Positions 46,514 through 58,939 of a stretch of DNA of 64,000 nt are shown here, piece after piece. Made by a program: the position numbers and the translations under genes. This DNA comes from Miscanthus floridulus (taxonomy: Eukaryota; Streptophyta; Magnoliopsida; Poales; Poaceae), in NCBI RefSeq assembly GCF_019320115.1, contig NC_089584.1, forward strand, positions 108,331,799-108,395,798, in the 5' to 3' direction. The stretch's first letter is position 1; each line of letters begins with the position of its first letter. The notes under the pieces were generated by a model, which saw only the letters and a program-made list of their open reading frames with translations, made no database searches and had not been told where the DNA came from.

Positions 46514-49500
46514 CTATCTTGATTGTGTATCATCTGAAATTTGGGAAGTCCGTATCGCCCAGAAGGATCTCGGATGCAGGTTCTTGTTATCGGCTCTGAA
46601 CAGCCAGCCTATATTGGACTGGCAGGCACTGCACAACGCGATCGTCCATGTGTATCTGCAACCAGAAAAAAGAACTTAGCCAGTGTATCAGGCAACCATG
46701 GTAGTTATGTGATTTCCAGGTTCAAGTGGAGAAACGAAAAAAGAAAAAGAAACTGGTAAAATTATCATACCCTGGAAACCAGCTGTGAGTTTTGGAAGGG
46801 TCGCCGCGCAGTGCAAGGCCAGTGGCACTGTATACTGTGATAATCTCTTTCACAGAACTGTGGGGCTTGCTGTGAGAAGACATTGGGCTGTCACTGGACG
46901 TCACCGCCATGTCACTTCGTCTTGCAATACGGGTCTACAACAAGAAAAGAACCTGTCACCTCTTGTATTAGTCAAAACTATGCATAAACTATTTGATCAG
47001 TTTTATAGCTGATATCCCCAGGACTACCCCAGATCCAAGAATCAGATGGGACGACAACCAAGCAAGAGTTTATGTGCTGATTCTCAAAAATCAACTCCCC
47101 AAAGGTCGACTCGACCAGTGAGCTTTAACCATCTCTATGGAAATAAGAGACTTGCTAAAATTCAGGAACCTAAATTTTAGTTTTCTTTCATGCGACGGTT
47201 ATTGCATATATTTTATACTAAAATTGCAGCTTTAGTTTGTTGCAATTATATAGGCATAATCTGCAATTTTTATTCCGAGAATAAAAAACATGTTAGACAA
47301 AACCACAAACTCGATAAAATCTGATCTAAACTGGCACAGACAATTAACAATTTACGCACAGACAATTAACAATTTACAATTGTTTCTATAGTTAGACAAG
47401 GACAAAAATTTGATATGTTATGATACAAAGACATTTACAAATCACAAAAGTAACAATTCACTTGTACTAGTTGGTTGTACAAGAGTGTTGCCTGAAATTA
47501 TCCTAAAATTCAGGCACCTAAAATATAGGAGAAGTGTGGAAATAATGAGTCAGCTTCGTTTTTTTTCTTTTTATTAGGTATTTGAAACACTGCACTTATG
47601 CAAAAAAAAAAGTTGAAATCTTGCAGAACCTAAATGACAACAAAATTTGAAATCCTGGATCCAGTTTCATTTTCATGTCACCACTATGCATGAATGCATG
47701 ATGCATTACCACCACTGGTTCCAACTGCAGACTGGACAGAGATAAGGTCACAAGTCTTGGCCATGTGAACAGAATTGAAGAAATGAAGCATGATCAGAAA
47801 CTTTGAGAAAGTAACTGTTACTGTTTAAAAGAAAGTAAACAATACCAAGCAATTTCTACATCGTATGAAATTGAAGGCTTTGAGTAGCTGAATCTCCCGC
47901 TGTAGTCGATATGAGATTCCATCAATCTCAAGCAATTCTTGCCTTAGAGACTCTGAGATAGGAAGTTTGCTTCCAATGCAAAATGACAAATAATTTGGTT
48001 TCCTCACATGATCATCCATGCTTGGGTTTAAAATTACTTGTCTCCACAAATCTGCCATAAAGAAAATTCAAGGTCATACATACAACAACACTTAAATCAC
48101 AACTGAACAGATTTATACTTGACATAACAGGACTTATCTCTCTATACTACAAAGATATAAGCAACTTTTCCAGCATGTCCGAGAAAAAAATTACAGGAAC
48201 AAATATTATGCAGTTAACAATCAATGAATGCAGAGTAACATAAATTCAGTTTGCTACAATTCAAGAGAAATAAAAAAGGAGTGGAGAAATAACTTGGTAC
48301 CTGCAGCTCTCCTAGAAAGTGAATACGAATCATACATCTCATAAGCCCAGCGAGGCCAAAATGACAATGGGGCCTGTGATGCATTTTTTGTTGCAAAGTA
48401 GCGTTTCTGCTGTTTAGTATCTTTCTTTCTTGCTCTCTGAAAGGATTTGGAGGATATGAAACAAAGATTATCATCATCTCCTGTGTTTGTATTCTTATCT
48501 GGCTGACCATACCCATCAATTTCTTTTACAGACTCATGGCTCTGGCAAGACTGTTCAGGTATAGAATTTTGGCCTTCATTTGAGGATTCATCCACAATAC
48601 CACACCTTACCAAGCCACTGGACCGGGAACCTAAAAGGTATATTCTTTTATCTGTTACTGAGTAATCACTTGAAGTGCTAGTGGGTGATAGAGAATCCCT
48701 ATCCATACCAGAATCCACATGATCAAGTTGTGTAGAACATGACGCATGCAAACTGGGCACTATCGATGAAGCACATTGCCTGAAACTGTTAGTTGCAGCT
48801 AACTGTCCAAAAGCATCTCTTGGAGTTCTTTGAGGTGTATCTTCTTCAATAATTTGGACTTCACCCCATGGCTGTCAAGAAAAATGCCATGAGAATATGC
48901 TCTCTTCCTTTTAGTTCAGAGAATTACATAGTTTTTACTTAGGCCCTGTTTGGATCACAGCTGGATCATTATAATCTAGGTTATACATAGGATTAATATA
49001 ATCTGGATTAATAATCAGAGTGCTTGGATCCCTGGATTATTGTGGTGGATTATTCTTGGTTCAAGTGACAAATACTCATCATCACCAAAAAGCAGGTCCA
49101 AGGTGGATTATAGGATTATTGTAACCTGGTGTTTTGATTATAATAATCCACCTTATAATCTAGCTTGTTTGGATCACAATTACAATATCTTAGTTGATTA
49201 TTATAATCACAGTGGATCCAAACAGGCCCTTAATTATTAAGACTTACTACTCCGTCGACATCCAACCAATGGCGCATAAGACGAAACCGCTGCTGACCAT
49301 GAGAGAAAATACATGATGAACCATCATCCAACTGTTGAATTTTCTGTATCTATAAAGGCAACATAAACACACAAGTTAATTTAACTCTTGACAGTCTGAC
49401 TAATGAGAAGGAAGGGCTACAGGTGAATATAGATAGTTTGAATGAAATAACAAATAAATAAAACTTGCACCAATATATAGCTCACAACTTATTATACAAA

Positions 49501-52500
49501 AAAAAAACTCGACCTGCAGGGGGTAAGACAGCCCCTGGGTATTGCATTAAACTCACAACTTATACTAGTCTAGTTGATGTTAAAATTGCAAAATGTGTAA
49601 AAGGGTGTTAACCAAAAGAAGTCAGACTCAGAGACATGTTGGTGGCATGAAAATGGCACTTGTAGTGCGCACTTGAATTCCAACTTCCAAGATGTTTTGT
49701 ATCATCAACTGATCGAAGCAAAACAACAAATAGTCCCAAGCAAGTCGGGGTAGACTCATCAACTGATCAATGTACAAATCCAGAAATTTGGTTGCAGGGT
49801 CTATCTTCAAGAATAAGGAGACTATAATCAACCATAGCTTCTCAAAAGAAGAAAAGAGAAACACAATAATCAACTTTAGCTGTGGATACCATAAGGATGT
49901 TTTCCAGTAAGTAAATGTCTAGGTCCTGTGTGAATTCATTACAACAACAACAACAACATAGCCTTTCAGTCCCAAGCAAGTTGGGGTAGGCTAGAGTTAA
50001 AACACACCAAGAGCCCCAAGTCACGATTCAGGCACTTCAATAGCTGCTTTCCAAGTACTCTATTCAAACATAGATCTCTAGGTATATCCCAAGCTTTCAA
50101 AACTCTTTTTATTGCCTCCCCCAAAGTCAATTTCAGTCTTCCTCTACCTCTCCTCATATTATTAGCTTGGCTTGAGACTCCACAATGCACTGGTGCCTCT
50201 GGAGGTCTTCTTTGGACATAGCCAAACCACCTCAACCGATGTTAGACAAGCTTTTCTTCAATTGGTGATACCTCTAGGTGATCACGTATATCATCGTTCC
50301 GAACTCGGTCCATTCTTGTGTGACCGCAAATCCATCGCAACATACGCATTTCTGCAACACTCAGTTGTTGAACATGTCGAATCTTTGTAGGCCAACATTC
50401 TGCTCCATACAACATAGCCGGTCTAATCGCCGTTCTATAAAACTTGCCTTTTAGCTTTTGTGGTACCCTCTTGTCACAGAGAATGCCAGAAGCTTGTCGC
50501 CACTTGATCCACCCTGCTTTGATTCTATGGCTAACGTCCGCATCAATATCTCCACCCCTCTGTAGCATCGATCCCAGATACCGAAAGATATCCTTCTTAG
50601 GCACTACTTGACCTTCCAAACTCACATCTCCCTCTTCCTGTACAACTCCGCCAAAGTCGCATCTCATGTATTCGGTTTTAGTTCTGCTCAATCTAAAACC
50701 TTTAGACTCAAGGGTCTGCCGCCATAACTCTAGTTTCTTATTTACTTCAGCCTAGCTTTTGTCCACTAACACTACATCATCAGCGAACAACATACACCAA
50801 GCGATATCCCCTTGTATGTTCCTGGTAACCTCATCCATTACCAAGGCAAAGAGATACGGGCTTAAGGCTGACCCTTGATGAAGTTCAATTTTAATCGGGA
50901 AGTACTTTGTGTTACCATTTTTTGTTCGAACACTAGTCACAACATTGTTGTACATATCCTTGATAAGGGTCACGTACTTTGATGGGACTTTATGTTTGTC
51001 CAAAGACCATCACATAACATTTCTTGGTATCTTGTCATAAGCCTTCTCCAAGTCAATGAAAACCAAGTGGAGGTCCTTCTTCTGCTCTCTAAACCGCTCC
51101 ATAACCTGTCTTATTAAGAAGATTGCTTCTATGATTGACCTTCCGGGCATGAAACCAAATTGGTTTGAAGATATCTGCGTCGTTCCTCGCAGGCGCTGCT
51201 CGATGACTCTCTCCCATAACTTCATAGTGTGGCTCATCAACTTAATTCCCCGATAATTAGTACAACTTTGGATATCTCCCTTGTTCTTGTAGATTGGTAC
51301 CAATATGTTTCTTCTCCACTCCTCAGGCATCTTGTTCGATCGAAAGATATTTCTTCTAAATGGCTTGATATATGTCTTTTAGATGGCATTAAATTTGTTT
51401 ACAGATTCCAAGTCTAGTCCAGTGGTGAAGCTGGAACCAAAATGGCAGTGGTGCACCAGGAGGATATGGTCAAAACAAGCCAACTGTGACCTAAATTCCA
51501 TTTTACTGTAGTGCAGCACCCTAGCCCTATGTTTTGTCGCCCCTCATCTAGGCTTTAGTTGTTACTAACTTATTATAGAAGACATCAAAGATATTTGTTC
51601 TTTTTGGTTCCTAGATAGAAAGATCATGTACATTAATATAGAAATAATTTTATCATTCTATCATATGAGCAGATGCTCAATCACTAGTAGAAACAACTCA
51701 ACGAGGAGGAAGACCACAAGTACACATGACATAACTAGTAACTAATAGCTTAGAAACCACACCTCTGCCATTGTCCCGACAGAAGCAATAGTATAATGTC
51801 CATCATTTGTGTGTCGATAAACATAAACCTGACATTGGACCATAGCCAATTAAAATAGACAATGTAACAATGCATCATGACAATGAGAAATGGCACTCAC
51901 CACGCCTATCATGCATGGAGCATCAACATGATTAATAGCCTTGTCAATAGCTTCCACTAATCTAGGCTGAAACACTCGAAGATGTAGGGAAGCTTCAGGA
52001 AACAAAACAACTCCTGCAGAAGTTCCATGACAGAACATTTAATATAATTCCACTATGTTGAAAATGTACGCCATCAACATAGAATAGTCCTCACTCCGGT
52101 GAAAAAGGCCAACACAGATGGGCATTTCTATATATACTTTGTAAGATGAGATTATTACCACTAGTTACACAATCAATATTAGGTCTGTTCAGATTTCGGG
52201 AAGGACAACAGGATGGTCCACTTCAAAATGTATTGTCCTCATATTCAAATTAATTTGAGGTAAGCTTTGTCATACACTGCATGGTCCACAGGAAGCAGGA
52301 ATGCTACCTTGAAGGTAAAACGTCGGCAGATTCAGGACTCTGTCTCCATCCAGGAAAGCAAATTTGCCTCGTGCACCATCAATCTTTGCCTCTAGCAAAT
52401 AACCAGACTGTTCATGCATTGAATCTAGGGATATAAAATCCGAATCTATCTAGGAATATAAAATACACAAATAAGATTAGCATGAATATTTACCAAGGTA

Positions 52501-54216
52501 GGTGTGATCTTGCAAGGAAACAGTAGATGTATCGACCATAAGCTCCTCAGAAGTGTTAATCCCTCCATCTCCATGAGCATTTCTGCGATTAAAGAATGTG
52601 AAGAAGAAAAAAGAATAAAACAAGAGTCCACACAAACATTGAGTAGCAACAAGCTCATACAAATTCACTTCTATCTATACCATTTAAATGAATGCAGGTA
52701 CAGGTATTGGGGAAATGTTTAGCAGACCATATATTATGTTCACTCATCCCATTGAACCAAGGGCCTTAAGATGTTATCTATCGTATTAATCATTAGTAGC
52801 AAAACTTTGAATATAACCGACCTTGTGGGCACCATGTATACTACCTCATCACTCCTCCACCAACCTTTTTTAGAGTTTTAGGGCCATGCCCCCATATTCC
52901 AATAGATCAAAAGACAAGACTCCACCAACCATAAGTTTGAGTACATCAGCAAAATTGTGTTGCGAACTAAATGTTGGCTATGAGTGCGAAGTAACCACTA
53001 ACCATCTCCGCTGTAAGTTCTGCGCTTAAAACAAATTTTAGTTTAAGCTCCAGATTTTGCTGTTTTCTATGAGCTTAAGTTTGCAAAAATTCCCCAATCC
53101 TAATCTTTAAGGGAATTTGAGAGATGGATTGAGCTCAAGCGAGAGCTTAGCAGAATATCTTTAGATGAGGAGGGCTCTGACATGGTTTGTTGGGGTTTGA
53201 GAAAAAAGGCCACTTCTCTACAAAATCCCTCTACAGATTCATATCAAATGGTGGGGTTACTAGCAGAATAGCTGGTCATCTGTGGAAATGTAGAATTCCC
53301 TTGAAGATCAATTTTTTCCTCTGGCAGGTTTTAAACTGCAATGTGCTCTAAGCCTTAGCAAGAGAGGTTGGAAAGGTTGTGAGAAATGCTGCCTGTGTGG
53401 GATTATGGAATCTGTGAATCATATCTTTTTTTGATTGCATTATAGCTAGAATGATTTGGGGCTTCCTAAGAGAGATCTTTAAATGGCAAAATTGGCCAAC
53501 GTCTGTGAAGAACTTATCTGAAACATGGTTACAGGGCAAGGTGCTCCTAACCATCAGATTAACCCTTTTCATCTTTGCAGGTTTTGCTTGGGCTATTTGG
53601 AATAATAGGAACAAGATGGCTATTGAAAACAAGTTTCCAAAGGCCCCGTCTGACATCATCTATGTTGCATTATCATTCCTGCAGAAGTGGAGTGTACTCC
53701 TCAAGGAGGAGGGTCGCCAACGCATTCTGCAAGTGGAGGACGAAATCCTGCGCTGGATGAAGAATTTCAGGCCTAGTGTGTTGATGTCTACTGGTATCTG
53801 TGAAATCTAGATCATGTACTAGGCTGTCGTGTGTTATTTTGCTTTCCTGAGGAACTGGCTTCCCCAGTATTGTATCCGACTATGCTTTCTTAAAAGCTGA
53901 GGTAAAACTCTCGTAAAAAAAAAAGAAGGCTTAAGTTTGCAAAAATTCCCCAATCCTAATCTCCACCGCCTCCGAATTCAGTGTGTAATGTATTTTCACA
54001 ATAACTAACATCGTCAGTCACACCACTCTATCCCCCGCAAGGAACTGTAAGAAAGGGGCAAGGGGGGCGCTCGGACCTGAGGAAGGTGTCGACGTCGGAG
54101 GAGGAGGATGAACCGTCGTCGTCGACCTCCTCTACCTGGAGGTCCTCCATATCCAGCTCTAGGATCTGCTCCATCTGCCTCCGCTCCCTCTCCAGGATCC
54201 GGTCCCGCTCCGCCAT
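46514..54216 (-). CDS. CRBN: Cereblon-like protein: LON substrate-binding domain plus CULT domain
   Basis: Probable substrate receptor of a CUL4-DDB1 ubiquitin ligase. Ten minus-strand exons: 54077-54216, 52494-52582, 52308-52391, 51901-52013, 51763-51828, 49248-49349, 48301-48871, 47846-48051, 46771-46934 and 46514-46655. They total 1677 nt, or 558 aa. An acidic, Ser-rich N-terminus is followed by a LON-type domain from about residue 100 ([19 protein letters not shown]), a long variable Ser-rich insert encoded by exon 7, and a C-terminal CULT domain. The CULT zinc ligands are C453/C456 and C520/C523. The three pocket tryptophans W509, W515 and W529 have the spacing (6 and 14) of human cereblon W380/W386/W400. 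An in-frame ATG at 54318 could extend the start. Introns host L1, RTE and MITE insertions without breaking the frame. Confidence 0.92.
48942..49229. mobile_element. Tourist-like MITE in a cereblon-like gene intron
   Basis: The 288-bp element has inverted ends GGCCCTGTTTGGATCAC and, read from the right, GGGCCTGTTTGGATCCAC. TTA duplications lie at 48939-48941 and 49230-49232. The interior is rich in TAATCC/GGATTA phrases in both orientations and can fold on itself. It ends just 18 bases from exon 6. Confidence 0.88.
49720..49755 (-). repeat. Fragment of a second RTE LINE 3' tail
   Basis: The minus strand reads CCCCGACTTGCTTGGGACTA followed by TTTGTTGTTTTG. It closely resembles the 3' end of the RTE element 200 bp away, so a second, nearly lost copy inserted here. 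Confidence 0.5.
49920..51425 (-). pseudogene. RTE-clade LINE relic in a cereblon-like gene intron
   Basis: Minus-strand frames give the reverse transcriptase core in order: [19 protein letters not shown] and [13 protein letters not shown] (51010-51330); [18 protein letters not shown] and the catalytic FADDVVL (50752-51003); then a C-terminal part with [13 protein letters not shown] and [18 protein letters not shown] (50242-50691) and [12 protein letters not shown] further down. The 3' end has a (GTT)n tail at about 49938-49957 rather than poly(A), typical of plant RTE elements. The endonuclease domain is missing (5' truncation), and frames are broken by stops (for example near 50752 and 51007). 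It is in the same orientation as the host gene. Confidence 0.88.
53107..53928 (+). pseudogene. 5'-truncated L1 LINE with 34-bp target duplication in cereblon-like intron 1
   Basis: The 822-bp body encodes the C-terminal zf-RVT region ([47 protein letters not shown]), broken at about 53350 and 53434. It ends with an oligo(A) tail near 53914-53924. A perfect 34-bp direct repeat beginning GCTTAAGTTTGC flanks it (53073-53106, 53929-53962), the mark of target-primed insertion. It lies antisense to the host gene. Confidence 0.92.
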
Positions 54217-54435
54217 TTCCCCGCGGCCGCGAGACGCACCGCTCGAGTCGCAGGTTGTGGAGGTGGCGGCTGAGTTCAAACACTTCCTCCACGCGTGGGT
54301 GATTTTTTTTTTTCGCAACGAAAATGTTTATTTGTTTATAAATTGATCGCGCTCAAAACAAAACGAGTAATTTTCAACAATCTCTGGCAACGGTATTATT
54401 TAAAACCCATATTAGATAGCGACATTGCAATTTAA

Positions 54436-54543
54436 GGGTCCTTTGGAATTTCACAGAAATTAATTAGGAATTTTATAGGAATCAATTTATTTTCGCATAA
54501 CAAACTTAGGAGACTAGAAAAAATCCCACAATTCAAAGACGCC
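54436..54543. mobile_element. MITE-like element upstream of the cereblon-like gene
   Basis: The ends are inverted: GGGTCCTTTGGAATT at the left, GGCGTCTTTGAATT read from the right. TTAA lies on each side (54432-54435, 54544-54547). The interior phrases AGGAATTTTATAGGAAT match the MITE-like element at 3644-3761. It lies about 220 bp upstream of the cereblon-like start codon, so it may sit in that promoter. Confidence 0.5.
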
Positions 54544-54779
54544 TTAAAAATAATAAATAGTTAACGACTAAGCTAATTGTCAACTAAACATGTTTAAATA
54601 TTGGACCGGTTTAGACACGAATCTTGATCCGCACCCACAGTGGACACATTAGGTCCACTTCGGTCCACGTCGACGAGAACACGCGCCACCTACATCTTCC
54701 GAAGCAGCCACTATATGGGCTCGATCCATACTTAAAAGACCAAAGAAAACCACCAACTAGATCTTTCTAATGGAAGACC

Positions 54780-57440
54780 TTGTCATGCCAGAATTTTTTA
54801 TTTTTAACCTTTTCTTAAAACAAATTTCAAATCTAACACGATTGTTTTTCTATTTTCAAATCTAACCCGTTTTGCCACATCTAAGTCCATGGCATGGCCA
54901 AAACATGCTGTCGCGCCATATGCATTGGCGCAGCACGATCTGCCACATTGGACAACGATTTTCACGTGTAAATCTTTGCCGCGCCACGCGCCAACCAGAC
55001 TGGCGCGGCAATGCACAACCTTAGAAACATTATATCTTTTTATATGACTTCAGATGAAGATGATCTTTATATAAAAATTGTAGCTCTCTACAAGATCTAT
55101 AACTTTCTAGCTTTGAGTTTTTCCATTTGAGATCGTTAAGATGCTTAAAAAATTAAACAATATTTTAGCAGTATATTAATCGCATACGAGCATTGTCGCC
55201 TTGGAAAAATCATATCTTTGTTATATGTAAATGAGATATTTTCTATATGAAAATTGTAGCTCTCGATGAGATCTACAACTATCTTGTTTTAAGTTTTTCC
55301 ATTTAAGATTGTTAAGATGCTTAAAAAATTAAACAAAATTTCAGCAGTATATTAATCGCGTACAAGCGCTTGTCACCTTAAAAAAATCATATCTTTGTTA
55401 TATGGAGTAAATGGAGTTTGTATATGAAAGTTGTAGCTTTAGATGGGATCTACGAATCTATAATTTTGAGTTTTTGCATTTGAGATTACTAAAATGTTCA
55501 AAAAAAATAATATAAAGTTTCAGCGTCGTATTAATCGCGTACAAGCTCTTGTCGTCTTGAAAAAATCTTATCTTTTTTCTACGGTGCTAAATGAAGATAT
55601 TTTTTACATAAAAGTTGTAGCACTTGATTGAATCTACAACTTTATAGTTTAGAGTTTTCTTTCATTGGAGGTCATTATCTTTTGCGCGCGATGTGAGTGA
55701 TTACCAATCGAGAGTCGACTCGGGAGTCCAGAACGGATGAAGATGATTGGTTTGTTAGATGATGGTATTATGGTGCTCATAGAAAAGAACTGTGCACCAA
55801 CCGCGTGCAATGGCCATTGTAGATAGCTTAGTGAAGCACGTACTATTATTATCTCACTTACACTTTCATCGTTTGCTTTGCATAAAATTTTAATCTAAAG
55901 ATGGTGAAAAAAGTTAGAAATTAAATATGACATATCATGTCATAAGAAAATTCAATAATAATTTGAATAAGTTATTCTTTAATAAAATTTATAAAAGATT
56001 TTATTGGCATTTGATGCTACTTTCATTCAAAAGAAAATTTAGTAATAATTTGAATAAGTTATTTAATAGAATTTATAAAAGGTTTCATTGGTATCTGATG
56101 CCACTTCCACCTGCTATTCGTTTTGTTTTTTTGGTGGAATTGGCCAGACGGTTTGAAATTCTATTGTGAAGCCCTCTGAACCGTGGACTCCCAGCTTCTT
56201 ATCTTTCTCTCTAGGATAGAACACTTAGGAGAAATACAAGAAGAAACCTTACTGGAAGAAAGAAAAAAAAAATAAGTCTTTGCATCCTCACCCAAAGAAA
56301 AAGTTCTTACAAATAAAACGAAAATACACCCATAGAGCCCTTGGAGCGGATGGACCTCTAAGACTTCCATCCGTCAAAGATTTTATTGAGGTGCCTCCAA
56401 GTCCCGAGGTTAAAAACTTTATAGTTGGTCCAATTCACCTTTAACAATCAAAATATGATTAAACTCTTTGTTTTTTTGGTAGCACCTGAACTTCTGAGTC
56501 GACTCTCAATTAGTAATTAGTGACGTCGCACACCTAAGATAACGGCCTCAAATGAAAAAATTTAAAACTTAAAACTTATAGATCTCATCAAGTGCTACAA
56601 CATTTATGTAAAAAGTATCTTCATTTAACACCATACAAAAAAGATAAGATTTTTCCAACACGGCAAGAGCGGGTACGCGATTAATACGATGCTGAAATTT
56701 TATATTATTTTTACTGAACATCTTAGTGATCTCAAATGCAAAAACTCAAAACTATAGTTACAATTTTCATATAGAAAGTATCTCCATTTGACTCCATATA
56801 ACAAAAATATGATTTTTCCAAGGCAACTTGTACGAGATAAATATACTGCTAAAATTTTGTTTAATTTTTTTTGAACATCTTAACGACCTCAAATGAAAAA
56901 AAACTCAAAACTAGAAAGTTATAGATTTCATAGATAACTACAATTTTCATATAAAAAGATCTCCATTTGACTCCATATAATAAAGATATGATTTTTCGAA
57001 GACGACAAGCGCTTGTACGTGATAAATATACTGCTGAAATATTGTTTAATTTTTTTGAACATTTAACTACCTTAAATGAAAAAACTCAAAGCTAGAAAGT
57101 TGTAGATCTCATCGAATGCTATAATTTTTATATAAAGATCATCTTCATCCGAGGTCGTATGAAAAAGACATAAATTTTCTAAGGATGTGCCTTGCCGCGT
57201 CAGTCTGGTTAACGCGGCGCTACGGTGCTGCGACGGGAGTGGCACGGCAATGATTTACACACGAAAATCATTGTCTGACGTGGCAGATCGTGCCGCGCCG
57301 ATGCATGTGGCGCAGCAACGTGTTTTGATCGTGCCATGGACTTAGGCGTGGCTTAGATTTAAAAATAAAAAAGCAACAGCCTTAGATTTAGAATTTGTTT
57401 TAAGAAAAAGTTAAAAAAATCTCATGGCACTCCTATTAGC
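54780..57440. repeat. Giant inverted repeat 1 (two ~0.95-kb arms of ~175-bp units)
   Basis: The left arm (about 54780-55735) and right arm (about 56480-57440) are imperfect reverse complements. From outside inward, both show a CATGGCA/TGCCATG edge, AAGTCCATGGCATGG / GTGCCATGGACTTAGG, a GC-rich block with GCGCGGCA motifs, and three to four tandem ~175-bp AT-rich units. Unit landmarks TTAATCGC are at 55177, 55352 and 55531. Both arms end in AGAGTCGACTC near the loop. The 745-bp loop contains a tandem ~85-bp duplication and no convincing gene. The structure resembles a foldback transposon or a hairpin siRNA source. Confidence 0.8.
55941..56105. repeat. Tandem ~85-bp duplication in the hairpin loop
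   Basis: AGAAAATTCAATAATAATTTG at 55947 and AGAAAATTTAGTAATAATTTG at 56031 start two copies that share AATTTATAAAAG and TGATGC..ACTT phrases. The 80-codon frame here is a consequence of the duplication. Confidence 0.75.
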
Positions 57441-57459
57441 GTGGCAGTACTGTTTTATC

Positions 57460-58790
57460 ATGCGCAGAGAGAGTGGTGTGGCAAGGCTCAATATTAGAAA
57501 AAATCTTATATTTTTCATATGATGTCATATGAAAATTATTTTTATATAAAAAATCATAGAGCTGAGATATATAATTTTCTAGTTTTATTTTTTTTATTTG
57601 AGGTCGCTAAGATGCTTCAGCAACATAATAATTGTGTACACACGCTTGTTGGTTTAGAAAAATAATATCTTTCTTTTATGATGTCAAATGAAAACACTTC
57701 ATATTTGAAAGTTATAGCTCTCAATGAGATATACAACTTTATAGTTTTGAGTTTTTTTATTTGACATCGTTAAGATGCTCCAAAAAATAATATAAACTTT
57801 CAGTCGTGTATCAGCTCTTGTTGCCTTAAAAAAATAATATCTTTCTTGTATGATATCAAATAAAGATACTTTATATATAAAAGTTATAGCTTCCAGTGAG
57901 ATTTATAACTTTTTAGTTTTGAGTTTTTATATTTGAGATTGCTAAGATAATAAAAGATAATAAAGTTTTATTAATATATTAATCGCGCAAAACATATATG
58001 ATTCTTTTTGATGTCCAATGAAGATATTTTTTATAAAAATTGTAGCTATCAATGAGACCGGTAACTTTTAGTTTTGAGGTTTTTTATTTGAAATCATTAA
58101 GGTACTCAATAATTTTTTATAAATTTTAAGGAATATATTAACCGTGTCTTTTTAGAAAAAATATATTTTCTAATATGATGTTGGATAAATATACTTTTTA
58201 TATAAAATGTGTAGCTCCCGATAAGATCTACGTCTTATATTTGAAAAGTATCTATCTAACATTATATAAGAAAGATATAATTTTTTTAAAGGCATATCCT
58301 TGTACAGGATTATATGTCTTTTAAATTTATATTAATTTTTAAGCATCTTAACTATGTCAAATGAAAATCTCAAACTAAAAATTTGTAGATCTCATCGATG
58401 CAATTTATATTAACGATCTTAAATGTAAAAATTCAAAACCATAAAGTTGTATATCTCATTTAGAGTTATAACTTTTATATAAAAGTATCTTCATTTTACT
58501 TCATACAAGACAAAATTATTTTTTAAAAGATGACAGACGCTTGTACACGCAAGCGATTATTATGCTACGGAAAGTTTATATTATTTTTTGACCACCTTAG
58601 CGATCCCAAATGAAAAAAACTTAAACTAGAAAGTTATCAATCTCATTAACCTATATAATTTTCATATAAAAATTATCTTCATCCAACATTATATCAAAAA
58701 GATATGATTTTTTTAAGGTGAAGCCTTATCACACCACTCCCGCTTAGGGCGACAAAACTATAATTTTGCATTAACAGGAACGACGTGACA
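57460..58790. repeat. Giant inverted repeat 2 of the same unit family
   Basis: About four units in plus orientation (57500-58180; landmarks near 57630, 57805, 57980 and 58138) face about three inverted units (58190-58760; landmarks near 58293, 58530 and 58715), with almost no loop. The units share TTGTAGCTCTC, GAGATCTACAACTTT and GAGTTTTT-CATTTGAGATCG-like phrases with inverted repeat 1 but are more diverged. A GC-rich tail with ACGTGACAAGATTTCACGTG follows. There is no coding potential. Confidence 0.7.
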
Positions 58791-58939
58791 AGATTTCACG
58801 TGGAAATCGACGTCTAACGTGACCCCTCTCGTCACGCGAACACAAACAGCGTTATTTTGTTGCGCTAAAAATAAAATTTTAAAAACTAAGCGGGAATATT
58901 TTTAAAGTAAAAACTAAAAAAGAATTAAAATTTTAAAAA

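Noticed and set aside
53451..53810. 119-codon plus-strand frame as a host gene
   Set aside because: It is the C-terminus of an L1 LINE flanked by 34-bp target duplications.
55927..56169. 80-codon frame in the hairpin loop
   Set aside because: Made by an AT-rich tandem duplication; no domain, no splice context.
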